Assembly: GCA_002840095.1 (NCBI GenBank)
Contig: PGZL01000006.1
Coordinates: 77,241 to 141,240, forward strand
Reading direction: 5' to 3'
Source of the DNA: Gammaproteobacteria bacterium HGW-Gammaproteobacteria-1
Lineage (GTDB): Bacteria > Pseudomonadota > Gammaproteobacteria > Thiohalomonadales > Thiohalomonadaceae
Length of the DNA: 64,000 nucleotides
Part shown: positions 18,560 to 26,269 of the stretch, one piece after another
How the letters are laid out: the number at the start of each line of letters is the position of its first letter
Numbering within the stretch: the first letter of the stretch is position 1
The notes under the pieces: model-generated
Databases searched by the model: none
Seen by the model: the letters and a program-made list of their open reading frames with translations, nothing else
What the model was told of the DNA's origin: nothing
Program-made: the position numbers and the translations under genes

Positions 18560-18812
18560 ATCCAGCGACTATCAACCGATCGATTGCGGCCTGCATTCCC
18601 GCTACGAAGAGGCGATCCTGCGGCACGGCAAGTTGCGCGTGCATTGGCGTGACGAGCAGGGTGCGGATCACGTGGAAATGCTGCGGCCGAAAGATCTGCA
18701 AACGCGGGCCGGCGCCGAGTATCTCCTTGCCCTGACGGAACACCACGAAGACAGAAGCATCCGCCTCGATCGCATACATCGCGTCGAGCGTATGGATGGA
18801 GAGGCGTTCTGA
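18552..18812 (+). CDS. Rof/YaeO-like Rho-binding antiterminator
   Basis: 86 residues starting inside the last codons of hemW. YQPIDCGLHSRYEEAI at the start, an OB/Sm-like beta pattern and the tail IRLDRIHRVERM fit the Rof family, which binds Rho and blocks transcription termination. The overlap with hemW (8 bases) and the 1-base overlap with the next gene (TGATG) suggest one translationally coupled operon. The assignment rests on pattern similarity; confidence is moderate. Confidence 0.7.
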   Translation: MNESSDYQPIDCGLHSRYEEAILRHGKLRVHWRDEQGADHVEMLRPKDLQTRAGAEYLLALTEHHEDRSIRLDRIHRVERMDGEAF

Positions 18813-19018
18813 TGGACGGAGGCGAAGCGTTGTCGGTGCTGATCAATATCGCGGTCGGCGCCTATTTTGCCTGGTACTTTCCTCGCAGCGTGCGCGGCAA
18901 GCTTGATCGCATGCCGCGCCTCTTCACCTTTCTCAGCCGGGCGTTGCCCGTGGTGGGCTATCTGTTGATGGCCGCATCCATCGTCTACGGCCTGTTGCGC
19001 ATCAGCGGACTGCTGTAG
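18812..19018 (+). CDS. Small membrane protein, unknown function
   Basis: 68 residues with two hydrophobic segments (about 8-24 and 45-64) separated by a basic loop (PRSVRGKLDRMPR). No family recognised. Its ATG shares a base with the stop of the rof-like gene, so it is very likely translated by coupling. Topology by the positive-inside rule places the loop in the cytoplasm. Confidence 0.65.
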   Translation: MDGGEALSVLINIAVGAYFAWYFPRSVRGKLDRMPRLFTFLSRALPVVGYLLMAASIVYGLLRISGLL

Positions 19019-19031
19019 TCCGGTCGATGGT

Positions 19032-19349
19032 TCAATCCATGTAGGTCTTGGCTTCCGCGCCCGGGTCGGGCAGGCCGGCAATGCGCCAGGCTTCGCGGGC
19101 GCCGTTGAACAGCCGCTCCACGCAGTGCGAATCGAGGCTGCTGTGGACGCAGGCCAGATGCATCGGCGGCGCCGCACCGTACTGCACGAAATGCTCCCGC
19201 AGGTAGCGAATCACGCGCCAGTGCTCCTCGCCCAGACGGCCCAGCCCGTCGGCTTCCGCCAGGTTCTCCGCCATTTGCTCGGTCCAACGCCCGCTGTCGC
19301 ACTCCATGCCGGGGCGTACATTGCGCTTCAGTTCATGTTCGGTAGTCAT
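19032..19349 (-). CDS. DsrC/TusE-family protein lacking the C-terminal cysteine
   Basis: 105 residues. WTEQMAENLAEADGLGRL, EEHWRVIRYLREHF and LFNGAREAWRIAGLPDPG are the DsrC/TusE fold. In DsrC and TusE the C-terminal arm ends in a reactive Cys; here it ends KTYMD. The cysteines present are elsewhere (Cys17 and a pair in CVHSSLDSHC). Family members without the arm cysteine have been grouped as RspA, proposed regulators. A sulfur carrier role is therefore unlikely unless the internal cysteines substitute. It converges on the small membrane protein gene. Confidence 0.8.
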   Translation of the reverse strand: MTTEHELKRNVRPGMECDSGRWTEQMAENLAEADGLGRLGEEHWRVIRYLREHFVQYGAAPPMHLACVHSSLDSHCVERLFNGAREAWRIAGLPDPGAEAKTYMD

Positions 19350-19445
19350 CGCAAACCTCCCGTCGTTCCGGGACTCTTTAAACCCAAGTGTTCATATCAA
19401 GTATAGACGGTGCCCGTGCAAATCAAGCGGGTATACGGTTTCGGC

Positions 19446-20771
19446 CTACCATGCCGGTTGCAGACTGAGGCCGAAAGGTTTCGTTGGGCGTGCTTGCTGG
19501 CCGGGGATGGGCAGGCCGATGGAGACGCGGAACAGTACATACTCGCGGTGCGCCGCGTGCTGGGCGTGTATGCGATAGGCGTCGATGCTGTCGAAATTCG
19601 ACAGCAGCACCGCCACCACCTTGCGATCCAGTATGTTGCGGTGCGCCATGTCGGCGAGCTTGCTCCGCACCTCGGCCTTGCCCAGCGCCGCCCGGTAGGG
19701 CCGCGTTTCCAGCAGCGCGGTGAACACGTCGGCGGCGGCGATGATGCGCGCGCCGAGAGGAATGGTGAGTGCCGTGCAGCGGCCGGGGTAGCCGTTGCCG
19801 TCCAGTCGCTCATGGTGCATCGCCGCCCAGGTCCGGATCTCCTCCAGGCCCTGCAACGGTTCGAGTATCCGGTAGGTGTAATAGGCGTGCGATTTGATCA
19901 CGCGAAACTCGGCGCTGTTCAGGCCGGCATTCTTTTCCAGTATCTCGATGGGAATGGCCAGCTTGCCGACGTCGTGCAGATAACCGGCTACCTTCACCTT
20001 CTGGCATTCCGTTTCGGAAAAACCCATGAGGTTCGCCAGTACCGATGCCGCGGTGGCCACGCCGCTGGAGTGGGTGGCGGTGAAGTGGCAGCGAAAGTCG
20101 ATGACGTGAGCCAGCAGCTCGGCGAAATCGAGCAGGTCGTCGTTGTCGAGTTCCACCGAATAATTGCGGCAGTTGGATACCAGTATCTGTTCCAGTGTGG
20201 GCGACATGACGTCGAGCCAGAAGCTCTCACGCCAGGCCAGTTCGGTAAAGGCATCGACCTGGTCGGGATCGAATTTGCTGCCGGAGTTGCGTGCCACGGC
20301 TGCGACGATGCGGTCCACCTGTTCCAGGATCGGCTGATCCTTGTCGATCAGCACGTCGATACGGTCCGCCAGGAACAGCAGCACGGACTCCATGGGGACC
20401 GGGGGTTCCATGCCGCAACGGTGATGATGCTCCGTATGGTGATGGCGGATGATGGTCGATACGTCGGAGAAATAGCGGAACTTGTTCAGCAGCTGGTAGC
20501 TGGCTTCACAGTGGCGGTTGTTGTCGGAGGAGTCATCGAATTCCAGCAGGTGATTGCGCTCGTGCAAAGAGAGCACGCCGATGTCATGCAGCAGGCCGGC
20601 AATGACCAGGTCGTATTGCGTCTTCTGCGGCGCCCCCAGCTCGCGCGCGATTTGATTGGCGATATAGGCGACCCGCTTGTGGTGGTTGGCGATGCGGGCG
20701 TCGATGTGATCGATGGCGCTGGCGATGGAGACCACAAAGTCCAGAAGATTGACGGGCCTGGGTATGAACAT
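19446..20771 (-). CDS. Tandem HD / HD-GYP domain protein
   Basis: 441 residues from the ATG with AGGGAG 7 bases upstream. The first half has an HD domain (NHHKRVAYIANQI, AGLLHDIGVL, HHHTEHHH). The second half is the HD-GYP part: AGYLHDVGKLAIP, then HHERLDGNGYPG and ETRPYRAAL, the motif of c-di-GMP phosphodiesterases. No transmembrane segment. Two HD modules in one protein suggest one catalytic and one sensory or regulatory. The gene diverges from a bacteriohemerythrin gene with an FNR box between them, linking c-di-GMP turnover to oxygen. Confidence 0.88.
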   Translation of the reverse strand: MFIPRPVNLLDFVVSIASAIDHIDARIANHHKRVAYIANQIARELGAPQKTQYDLVIAGLLHDIGVLSLHERNHLLEFDDSSDNNRHCEASYQLLNKFRYFSDVSTIIRHHHTEHHHRCGMEPPVPMESVLLFLADRIDVLIDKDQPILEQVDRIVAAVARNSGSKFDPDQVDAFTELAWRESFWLDVMSPTLEQILVSNCRNYSVELDNDDLLDFAELLAHVIDFRCHFTATHSSGVATAASVLANLMGFSETECQKVKVAGYLHDVGKLAIPIEILEKNAGLNSAEFRVIKSHAYYTYRILEPLQGLEEIRTWAAMHHERLDGNGYPGRCTALTIPLGARIIAAADVFTALLETRPYRAALGKAEVRSKLADMAHRNILDRKVVAVLLSNFDSIDAYRIHAQHAAHREYVLFRVSIGLPIPGQQARPTKPFGLSLQPAW

Positions 20772-20909
20772 GCAACAACTCCCTGTCATAGTGCCGCCAT
20801 GACCTCTTCTTGCCGGGCACGAAATGCGCCCGCGGCGGCCTGCCGACGATACGGATTTGGCTTATGCGGATTTAGCGCGGCATATTGGACTTGGTATAAC
20901 TCCAGCTCC

Positions 20910-20923
20910 TTGATCCGTATCAA
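20910..20923. promoter_or_regulatory. Perfect FNR/ANR box between HD-GYP and hemerythrin genes
   Basis: TTGATCCGTATCAA matches the FNR/ANR consensus TTGAT-N4-ATCAA exactly; the arms extend to CTCCTTGAT / ATCAAGGAG. Its centre (20916.5) lies about 145 bases from both start codons. On the plus strand TAAATC at 20945-20950 falls where a -10 would be for activation from -41.5, favouring the hemerythrin gene as target. Control of the HD-GYP gene is also possible. Confidence 0.7.
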
Positions 20924-21062
20924 GGAGGGGCCGGGGGCGGGCGGTAAATCATCGCTGCAGGCCGAAGGCGCGGCCGAAGGGTGGTCCATGGCGCCGGAAT
21001 TTGCGATATAACGATATTCCCGCCCGCGAGCGGCCGGCCAGAGACTATTCAAGGAGTACGGA

Positions 21063-21515
21063 ATGTCTTACTTCACCTGGGATTCCAGTCTCGAAACCGG
21101 GATCGAGGCCATCGACGTCCAGCACCGCCAAATCGTCGATTACATCAACCGGCTGCACGATGCCATTGCCGAAAACGACCGGGCGTCCGTGCGGGAGGTA
21201 CTCGACCAGGTGGTCGACTATACCCTGACGCATTTCGCCTTCGAGGAGCAGATGATAGCGCGGGCGGGATACCGCCACCTTGCATCCCACACGGAAGTGC
21301 ATCGGGTGTTTGCCGAGCGGGTAAGGCAATACCAGGCACGGATGGAGCAGGGCGAGGACGTGAGCAAGAAGCTGCTGTCCGATCTGCGCATCTGGCTGAC
21401 CAATCACATCAAGAACGAGGACCGCGACTATTCGGCCGTGGTCAAGGCCCATCTCCAGAGCGGCGAGGACCAGGGGTGGCTGTCCAGGACTCTGGGCCGG
21501 ATGTTTCCGCGTTAG
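21063..21515 (+). CDS. Bacteriohemerythrin
   Basis: 150 residues, single domain. Metal-ligand pattern is complete by eye: AIDVQHRQIVDYINRLHDAI (His21), THFAFEEQMI, the HTEVH pair and WLTNHIKNEDRDY. The protein binds O2 at a di-iron site and is used for oxygen storage, delivery or sensing. AAGGAGT precedes the ATG. An upstream FNR box suggests expression under low oxygen. It runs toward the minus-strand RlmN-like gene. Confidence 0.95.
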   Translation: MSYFTWDSSLETGIEAIDVQHRQIVDYINRLHDAIAENDRASVREVLDQVVDYTLTHFAFEEQMIARAGYRHLASHTEVHRVFAERVRQYQARMEQGEDVSKKLLSDLRIWLTNHIKNEDRDYSAVVKAHLQSGEDQGWLSRTLGRMFPR

Positions 21516-21524
21516 AGGATCAAG

Positions 21525-22538
21525 TCACACGCCGTCCCGGGCGATGATTTGCCGCGCCCGCAACTGGCCGCAGCCCCCATCGATCTCCTGGCCGGCCGAA
21601 TTGCGCAGCTTGGCCAGGATGCCGCGCCGGTGCAGGCGCCGGATCAACTCCTCCGCCTGCGCCATCGCCGGTCGGCGGAAACCGAATTCCTCCACCGTGT
21701 TGTAGGGGATCAGATTCATGATCGCGTACTTGCCGGTGAGCAGCCTGACGATGCCCTCCAGCTCCTCGTCGCTGTCATTGACCCCTTCCAGCAGCGTCCA
21801 CTGATACTGGATCGGATAGCCCGTGGCGCGGGCGTACTCCTCGCCCAGGGCCACCAGTTCTTCCGGGTCGATGCGCGGTGCCTGCGGCAGCAGGCGCACG
21901 CGCACATCCGGCAGGGTGGTATGCAGCGACAGGGCCAGCGCCGGTTTCACCCTGCACTGCGGCAGCCGCGCAAAAACGCGCCTGTCGCCCACGGTGGAAA
22001 ACACCAGATTCTTGTGGCCGACCGCGCCCAACGTACCCAGTGTCTCGATGGCGTCGAGCACGTTGTCCAGGTTGTGGGCCGGTTCACCCATGCCCATGAA
22101 CACCACCTTCTTCACCGGCCGCAGCCGCCGCGCCAATGCCACCTGCGCCACGATCTCCGCGCTGCCGAGCTGGCGCAGCAGGCCGTCGCGACCGGTCATG
22201 CAGAACACGCAGCCGACGGCGCAGCCCACCTGGGTGGAGACGCACAGGCCGTCGCGCGGCAGCAGCACGCTTTCCACCGTCTGGCCGTCGGCCAGTTCCA
22301 CCAGCAGGCGGGAGGAGCCATCGTCGGCGGGATGGGTGGAGCGGAGGTGGGCAAGGGCGTGCAGCTCGGCATCAATGGCGGGCAGGGCGTTGCGCACGCT
22401 GAGGGGCAGAAAGTCCTCGGCGGCGCGGCGGCGGGTGTCGATGGCAATGGCCTGCAGCCAGGCGCGCAGAAAGCGCTCCTCATGGCAGGTTCTGGCGCCG
22501 TGGGCGCGCAGGCGTTGGCGGATGTGTTCGATACGCAT
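21525..22538 (-). CDS. RlmN/Cfr-family radical SAM RNA methyltransferase paralogue
   Basis: 337 residues. The radical SAM site is C106xxxC110xxC113 (QVGCAVGCVFC). Cys99 lies 7 residues before it, as RlmN Cys118 lies before Cys125, and a C-terminal Cys323 sits in IDGGCGQLRA, matching the methyl-carrying Cys355. All catalytic cysteines for A2503-type adenosine methylation are thus present. The sequence after the cluster (MTGRDGLLRQ) differs from E. coli RlmN (STAQQG), and the N-terminus is shorter, so I call it a paralogue rather than the housekeeping rlmN. Target RNA is unknown. Confidence 0.85.
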   Translation of the reverse strand: MRIEHIRQRLRAHGARTCHEERFLRAWLQAIAIDTRRRAAEDFLPLSVRNALPAIDAELHALAHLRSTHPADDGSSRLLVELADGQTVESVLLPRDGLCVSTQVGCAVGCVFCMTGRDGLLRQLGSAEIVAQVALARRLRPVKKVVFMGMGEPAHNLDNVLDAIETLGTLGAVGHKNLVFSTVGDRRVFARLPQCRVKPALALSLHTTLPDVRVRLLPQAPRIDPEELVALGEEYARATGYPIQYQWTLLEGVNDSDEELEGIVRLLTGKYAIMNLIPYNTVEEFGFRRPAMAQAEELIRRLHRRGILAKLRNSAGQEIDGGCGQLRARQIIARDGV

Positions 22539-22614
22539 GGGGAGCGCATGATAGCCGATATTCCTTCGCCCTCCGCCACCGTGCGCAGGGGAACGGGAGA
22601 GTTATAGTTAGGCC

Positions 22615-23811
22615 ATGGCAGACGACATCCCCACCGTGCTGTTCGGCGCCTTCGACCGCCACAACTTCGGCGACCTGCTGTTTCCCCACGTCGTCGCCGC
22701 CCTGCTGCCGGGCCGCCAACTGATTCACGCAGGCCTTGCGACACGCGACCTGCGTCCCTACGGCGGTCACCAGGTCCGCGCCATCGCCGAACTGGCCACC
22801 GAACTGCGCGACCAGCCGCTCAACATCGTCCACGTCGGCGGCGAACTCCTCACCTGCGACACCTGGCAGGCGGCGATAATGCTGCAAGCGCCGGAACAGG
22901 CGCGGCACATCGTCGACCAATACGACCAACTGTCCGATGCGCGCATGGCGTGGGCGCAGGCGATGTTGGGCGTACAGGCACAGGCACCCTACTGCGTGGG
23001 ACGCGAACTGTTTCCCCGGGCGAACCGGGTGGTCTACTGTGCGGTGGGCGGTGTAGAACTGGCCGGGCGTTCCCCGGCCATGCGCAGCGAGGTGCTGGCA
23101 AAACTGCGCTCGGCCGACATGGTAAGCGTGCGCGACGAAGTAACGCAGGGACATCTCGCCGCGGCCATCAAGGCCACGCTTCAGCCCGACCCGGCGGTGA
23201 TGGTTGAGGCGTTGTGCGGCGAAGAAATAAAACGTCACGCCCACCGTGGTGAGGTGGCCCGGGTGCGCGCCGCATTTCCGCAGGGTTATCTTGCCGTGCA
23301 ACTGAGTGCCGACTTCGGCGACGACCAAACCCTGGGCATCATCGCCGCACAACTCGATGCCGCAGCCCACGCCGCCGATCTGGCCATCGTCCTGTTCCGC
23401 GCCGGCGCCGCCCCCTGGCACGATGACCTCGACTGCTACCGCCGTCTCGCCAAGAAGATGCACGCCCCGGCGGTATGGTTGTTCACGTCGCTGCATCTGT
23501 GGGATATCTGCGCCCTGATCGCGCACAGTCGCGGCTACTGCGGCAGCAGCCTGCACGGCCGCATCGTGGCCATGGCCTATGGCCTGCCGCGGCTTAACGT
23601 GCATCATCCTTTGCAGGAGGGACACGTCACCAAACAGGACGCCTATTGCGCCACTTGGGAACTTTTCGGCGTGCCGACAGTGGCCGCTGCCACAGAAATT
23701 ACCGAACAGTTCATCCGGGCAATGCAGGTGGATGTATCGTTGTTGCAGGACCACAGGACCGAACTGGTGCACCAGTTCCGCCAGGCCTTCGCTGCGTCGG
23801 TTGCAGCATAA
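22615..23811 (+). CDS. Polysaccharide pyruvyl transferase family protein
   Basis: 398 residues. GAFDRHNFGDLLFPHVV at the N-terminus and GSSLHGRIVAMAYGLPRL near the C-terminus are the two hallmark blocks of the pyruvyl-transferase fold (GT-B-like). Members add ketal pyruvate to sugars of exopolysaccharides or cell-wall polymers. No glycosyltransferase genes surround it, so the acceptor is unclear. It shares an approximately 75-base divergent region with the RlmN-like gene. Confidence 0.85.
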   Translation: MADDIPTVLFGAFDRHNFGDLLFPHVVAALLPGRQLIHAGLATRDLRPYGGHQVRAIAELATELRDQPLNIVHVGGELLTCDTWQAAIMLQAPEQARHIVDQYDQLSDARMAWAQAMLGVQAQAPYCVGRELFPRANRVVYCAVGGVELAGRSPAMRSEVLAKLRSADMVSVRDEVTQGHLAAAIKATLQPDPAVMVEALCGEEIKRHAHRGEVARVRAAFPQGYLAVQLSADFGDDQTLGIIAAQLDAAAHAADLAIVLFRAGAAPWHDDLDCYRRLAKKMHAPAVWLFTSLHLWDICALIAHSRGYCGSSLHGRIVAMAYGLPRLNVHHPLQEGHVTKQDAYCATWELFGVPTVAAATEITEQFIRAMQVDVSLLQDHRTELVHQFRQAFAASVAA

Positions 23812-23829
23812 GTCTGCGGCCCGGTGTGC

Positions 23830-25035
23830 TTATGGGCTCGTCGCACCCAACAAGCGGCGTGATTCAAATATGCCGTTACTGAGCCGGCGCCCCTGATAGT
23901 TGATGTGGCGCTTCAGTGCAAAATCAAACAGCAGCGGGTTGTGGCGCCGCAGCATGTTGAGCAGCGGAATATCCCCTTCATTCAACAATCCGTCCGCCGC
24001 CAGTTTGTGCAGGGAGAACAGCGGCATCACGCCAGGCAAGGGATAGTCGGTGCCGTTGAGCAGGCGTGGGTGCCAGTCGTCCCGTTCCAGCACGGTGCGC
24101 AGCGGCGTGCCGGCACGATTCATTTGGGTGATGGCGGAAATGTCGGCGTGCAGCTGTCGGGCGTACCCCGGTTCGTCCATCAGACGGGTGAACAGTTCGA
24201 AGGAGCTGCGCGTCGGTCCCTTGATGCCTCGATCGATATCGGTGTAGCTGCCCAGCGAGGCGCAGTGGGCTACGATGACGCGCACGCCGCGGTCGAGGGC
24301 GCGGCGCAGGCGCAGCGGGTTGCCGTAGTCGGGACGGTTGGCCCCGTGCACGGCGCGTTCGCCGCCCGCATGGCTGAGCAGCGGCAGGCCGTGGCGGGCG
24401 AGGGCGTCGTAAAAGCGATCGCAACGTGGCGAGGCCGGGTCCATGCCCTGGGCAGGCGGCAGCCATTTGATGGCGCGGGCGCCGTGGAGCACGGCCTTGT
24501 CCAGTTCCTCGACGCAGTCCTCGCGGTAGGGATGGATGGAGGCGGCCCATTCCAGGCGCTGCGGGTAGTCGGCGGCGAGGCGGCCGGCGTAGCGGTTCGG
24601 CGTGACGAAGGCGCTGAGGTGATGGTTGCAGCGGCCGTGTTCGTCGTAGCAGTCATCGAAGGCGAGCAGCAGGGTCTTGTAGCCGCGCGGCATGGGATCG
24701 TGCAGCGCCAGCAGGCGTTCCACGAAGCGTTCGTCCACGCACCCCTTCCCGTTGCTGCAACTGGCATTGAGAAAGAACTTCTGTTGCAGGTAACTCAAGG
24801 GTTTGAGGGGATTGGTCAGGTCGCGGTGGACGCGGATGCCGCTGTTGCCGTCGCCGACGCCGACCAGGTGGGCGTGGCTGTCCCACACGTATTCCGGATC
24901 AAGCCCCTCCCAGATCGCCTGCATGCGTTCGTCGCGCAGAACCTCAAACGGCAGTTCGCCAAGGCAGGGATTGGTGAGCCCGGCCTCGGGCCAGAGGCCG
25001 CGGCGGCGCAAGGCGTTGCGAAGTGGGCGGAGCAT
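23830..25035 (-). CDS. Amidohydrolase-2-type metal-dependent hydrolase
   Basis: 401 residues. TIM-barrel metal motifs in order: WDSHAHLVG, IKWLPPAQGMDP, LLSHAGGE, VIVAHCASLG and NGTDYPLPG. This fits PF04909, hydrolases and decarboxylases acting on C-N or C-C bonds. Several Cys residues (CSNGKGC, CYDEHGRCNHH) form an insert not typical of the family. No pathway context is visible; the substrate is unknown. Confidence 0.8.
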   Translation of the reverse strand: MLRPLRNALRRRGLWPEAGLTNPCLGELPFEVLRDERMQAIWEGLDPEYVWDSHAHLVGVGDGNSGIRVHRDLTNPLKPLSYLQQKFFLNASCSNGKGCVDERFVERLLALHDPMPRGYKTLLLAFDDCYDEHGRCNHHLSAFVTPNRYAGRLAADYPQRLEWAASIHPYREDCVEELDKAVLHGARAIKWLPPAQGMDPASPRCDRFYDALARHGLPLLSHAGGERAVHGANRPDYGNPLRLRRALDRGVRVIVAHCASLGSYTDIDRGIKGPTRSSFELFTRLMDEPGYARQLHADISAITQMNRAGTPLRTVLERDDWHPRLLNGTDYPLPGVMPLFSLHKLAADGLLNEGDIPLLNMLRRHNPLLFDFALKRHINYQGRRLSNGIFESRRLLGATSP

Positions 25036-25081
25036 GTGAAGTCCTTGCCGGTAGAGTTTGTTGAGGTGCGTGGCACGTACC

Positions 25082-26269
25082 CTACGCCTGTTCCGTCAGC
25101 GCGGGCGGCAGCGGCTCCGGTTCCTTGGGCAGGTGCCAGGCAACTATCGTCGTGGCGATCACCACCAGTACGCCGAGGCTGAGCACGGCAGCTACCGGGT
25201 CGATGTGCCCCGTCAGGGCCAGGGTGTAGAGGCCGGTGCCGGCCAGCATCGCCAGGTTCTCGAAGAAGTTCTGGATCGCCACGGCGCCGCCGGCGCCGAT
25301 GGTGCGGTGGCCGATGTCCTGCAATGCGGCATTGATGGGCACCACGAAGATGCCGCCGGTCACGCCGATCAACAGCAGTACGACCTTGGCCCACAGCGGG
25401 TCGGAGGTGACGCCGAGGATGAGGATGCAGAAGCCCATCAGGTAGGCGGCGAGGCGGGCGCGGCGCAGCCGTTCGATGGGCACCAGCCAGGGCACCACCA
25501 CCGCACCCAGCGCGATGCCGATGGCGATGAAGACGGTGAGGTTGGCGATGTCGGAGGTGTTGTGCGTCATCAGCACGGCCGGCGCCCAGGCCGTCATCAT
25601 CACGCGCAGCACGACGGCGGCGGCCCAGAAGATCGCGGCACCAAGCATGGAGAAGCGCGCGCGCGAGGTGGTGAAGAAGCCGCCCATCATGGCGAAGAAG
25701 TGGCGCACCGCCGGCCGTTCGTCACGCGGCTTCACTGCGGTCTTGGGGATGAACAGGGTGGCGAGCAGCGACACAACGTAGGAGCCGATGACCAGCGCCA
25801 GCGCCCAGCCGATGCTGTGATCCGCCACGCCGGCACCGATCACCGCGCCGAACACGATGGCGACGATGGTGGAACCTTCCACCCAGCCGTTGGCCTTGAC
25901 CAGCTTATCGTGACCGACCAGGTCGGGCAGGATGCCGTACTTGGCCGGGCCGTACACGGCGGCGCCGATGCCCACCACCGCGTAGGCGAGCAGCGGGTCG
26001 ATGCCGGCCAGCAACAACAGCGCGCCGGCCGCCTTGAGCGCGTTGCCCCAGGTGAGCACGCGGCCCTTGGCGTGCTGATCGGCGAAGCGGCCCACCCACG
26101 GTGCCAGCACCACGAAGGCGACGAGGAACGAGGCCTGCAGGGCGGGCCGGTACCAGTCGCCGTAGCCGCCGCCCTGCATGATCATCGCGAAGGCGGCGAA
26201 CAGGATGGCGTTGTCGGCGAAGGCGGTGAGGAATTGCGCAAACAGCAGGGTATAGATGGCGCGGTTCAT
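25082..26269 (-). CDS. lplT: LplT-like lysophospholipid transporter (MFS)
   Basis: 395 residues with about 12 hydrophobic segments. FAQFLTAFADNAILFAAF, APWVGRFADQHAKGRVL and AVYGPAKYGILPDL are diagnostic of LplT, the inner-membrane flippase that brings lysophospholipids back for re-acylation. The start overlaps the stop of the acyltransferase/ligase gene by 4 bases (ATGA), matching the aas-lplT arrangement of enterobacteria. Confidence 0.92.
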   Translation of the reverse strand: MNRAIYTLLFAQFLTAFADNAILFAAFAMIMQGGGYGDWYRPALQASFLVAFVVLAPWVGRFADQHAKGRVLTWGNALKAAGALLLLAGIDPLLAYAVVGIGAAVYGPAKYGILPDLVGHDKLVKANGWVEGSTIVAIVFGAVIGAGVADHSIGWALALVIGSYVVSLLATLFIPKTAVKPRDERPAVRHFFAMMGGFFTTSRARFSMLGAAIFWAAAVVLRVMMTAWAPAVLMTHNTSDIANLTVFIAIGIALGAVVVPWLVPIERLRRARLAAYLMGFCILILGVTSDPLWAKVVLLLIGVTGGIFVVPINAALQDIGHRTIGAGGAVAIQNFFENLAMLAGTGLYTLALTGHIDPVAAVLSLGVLVVIATTIVAWHLPKEPEPLPPALTEQA

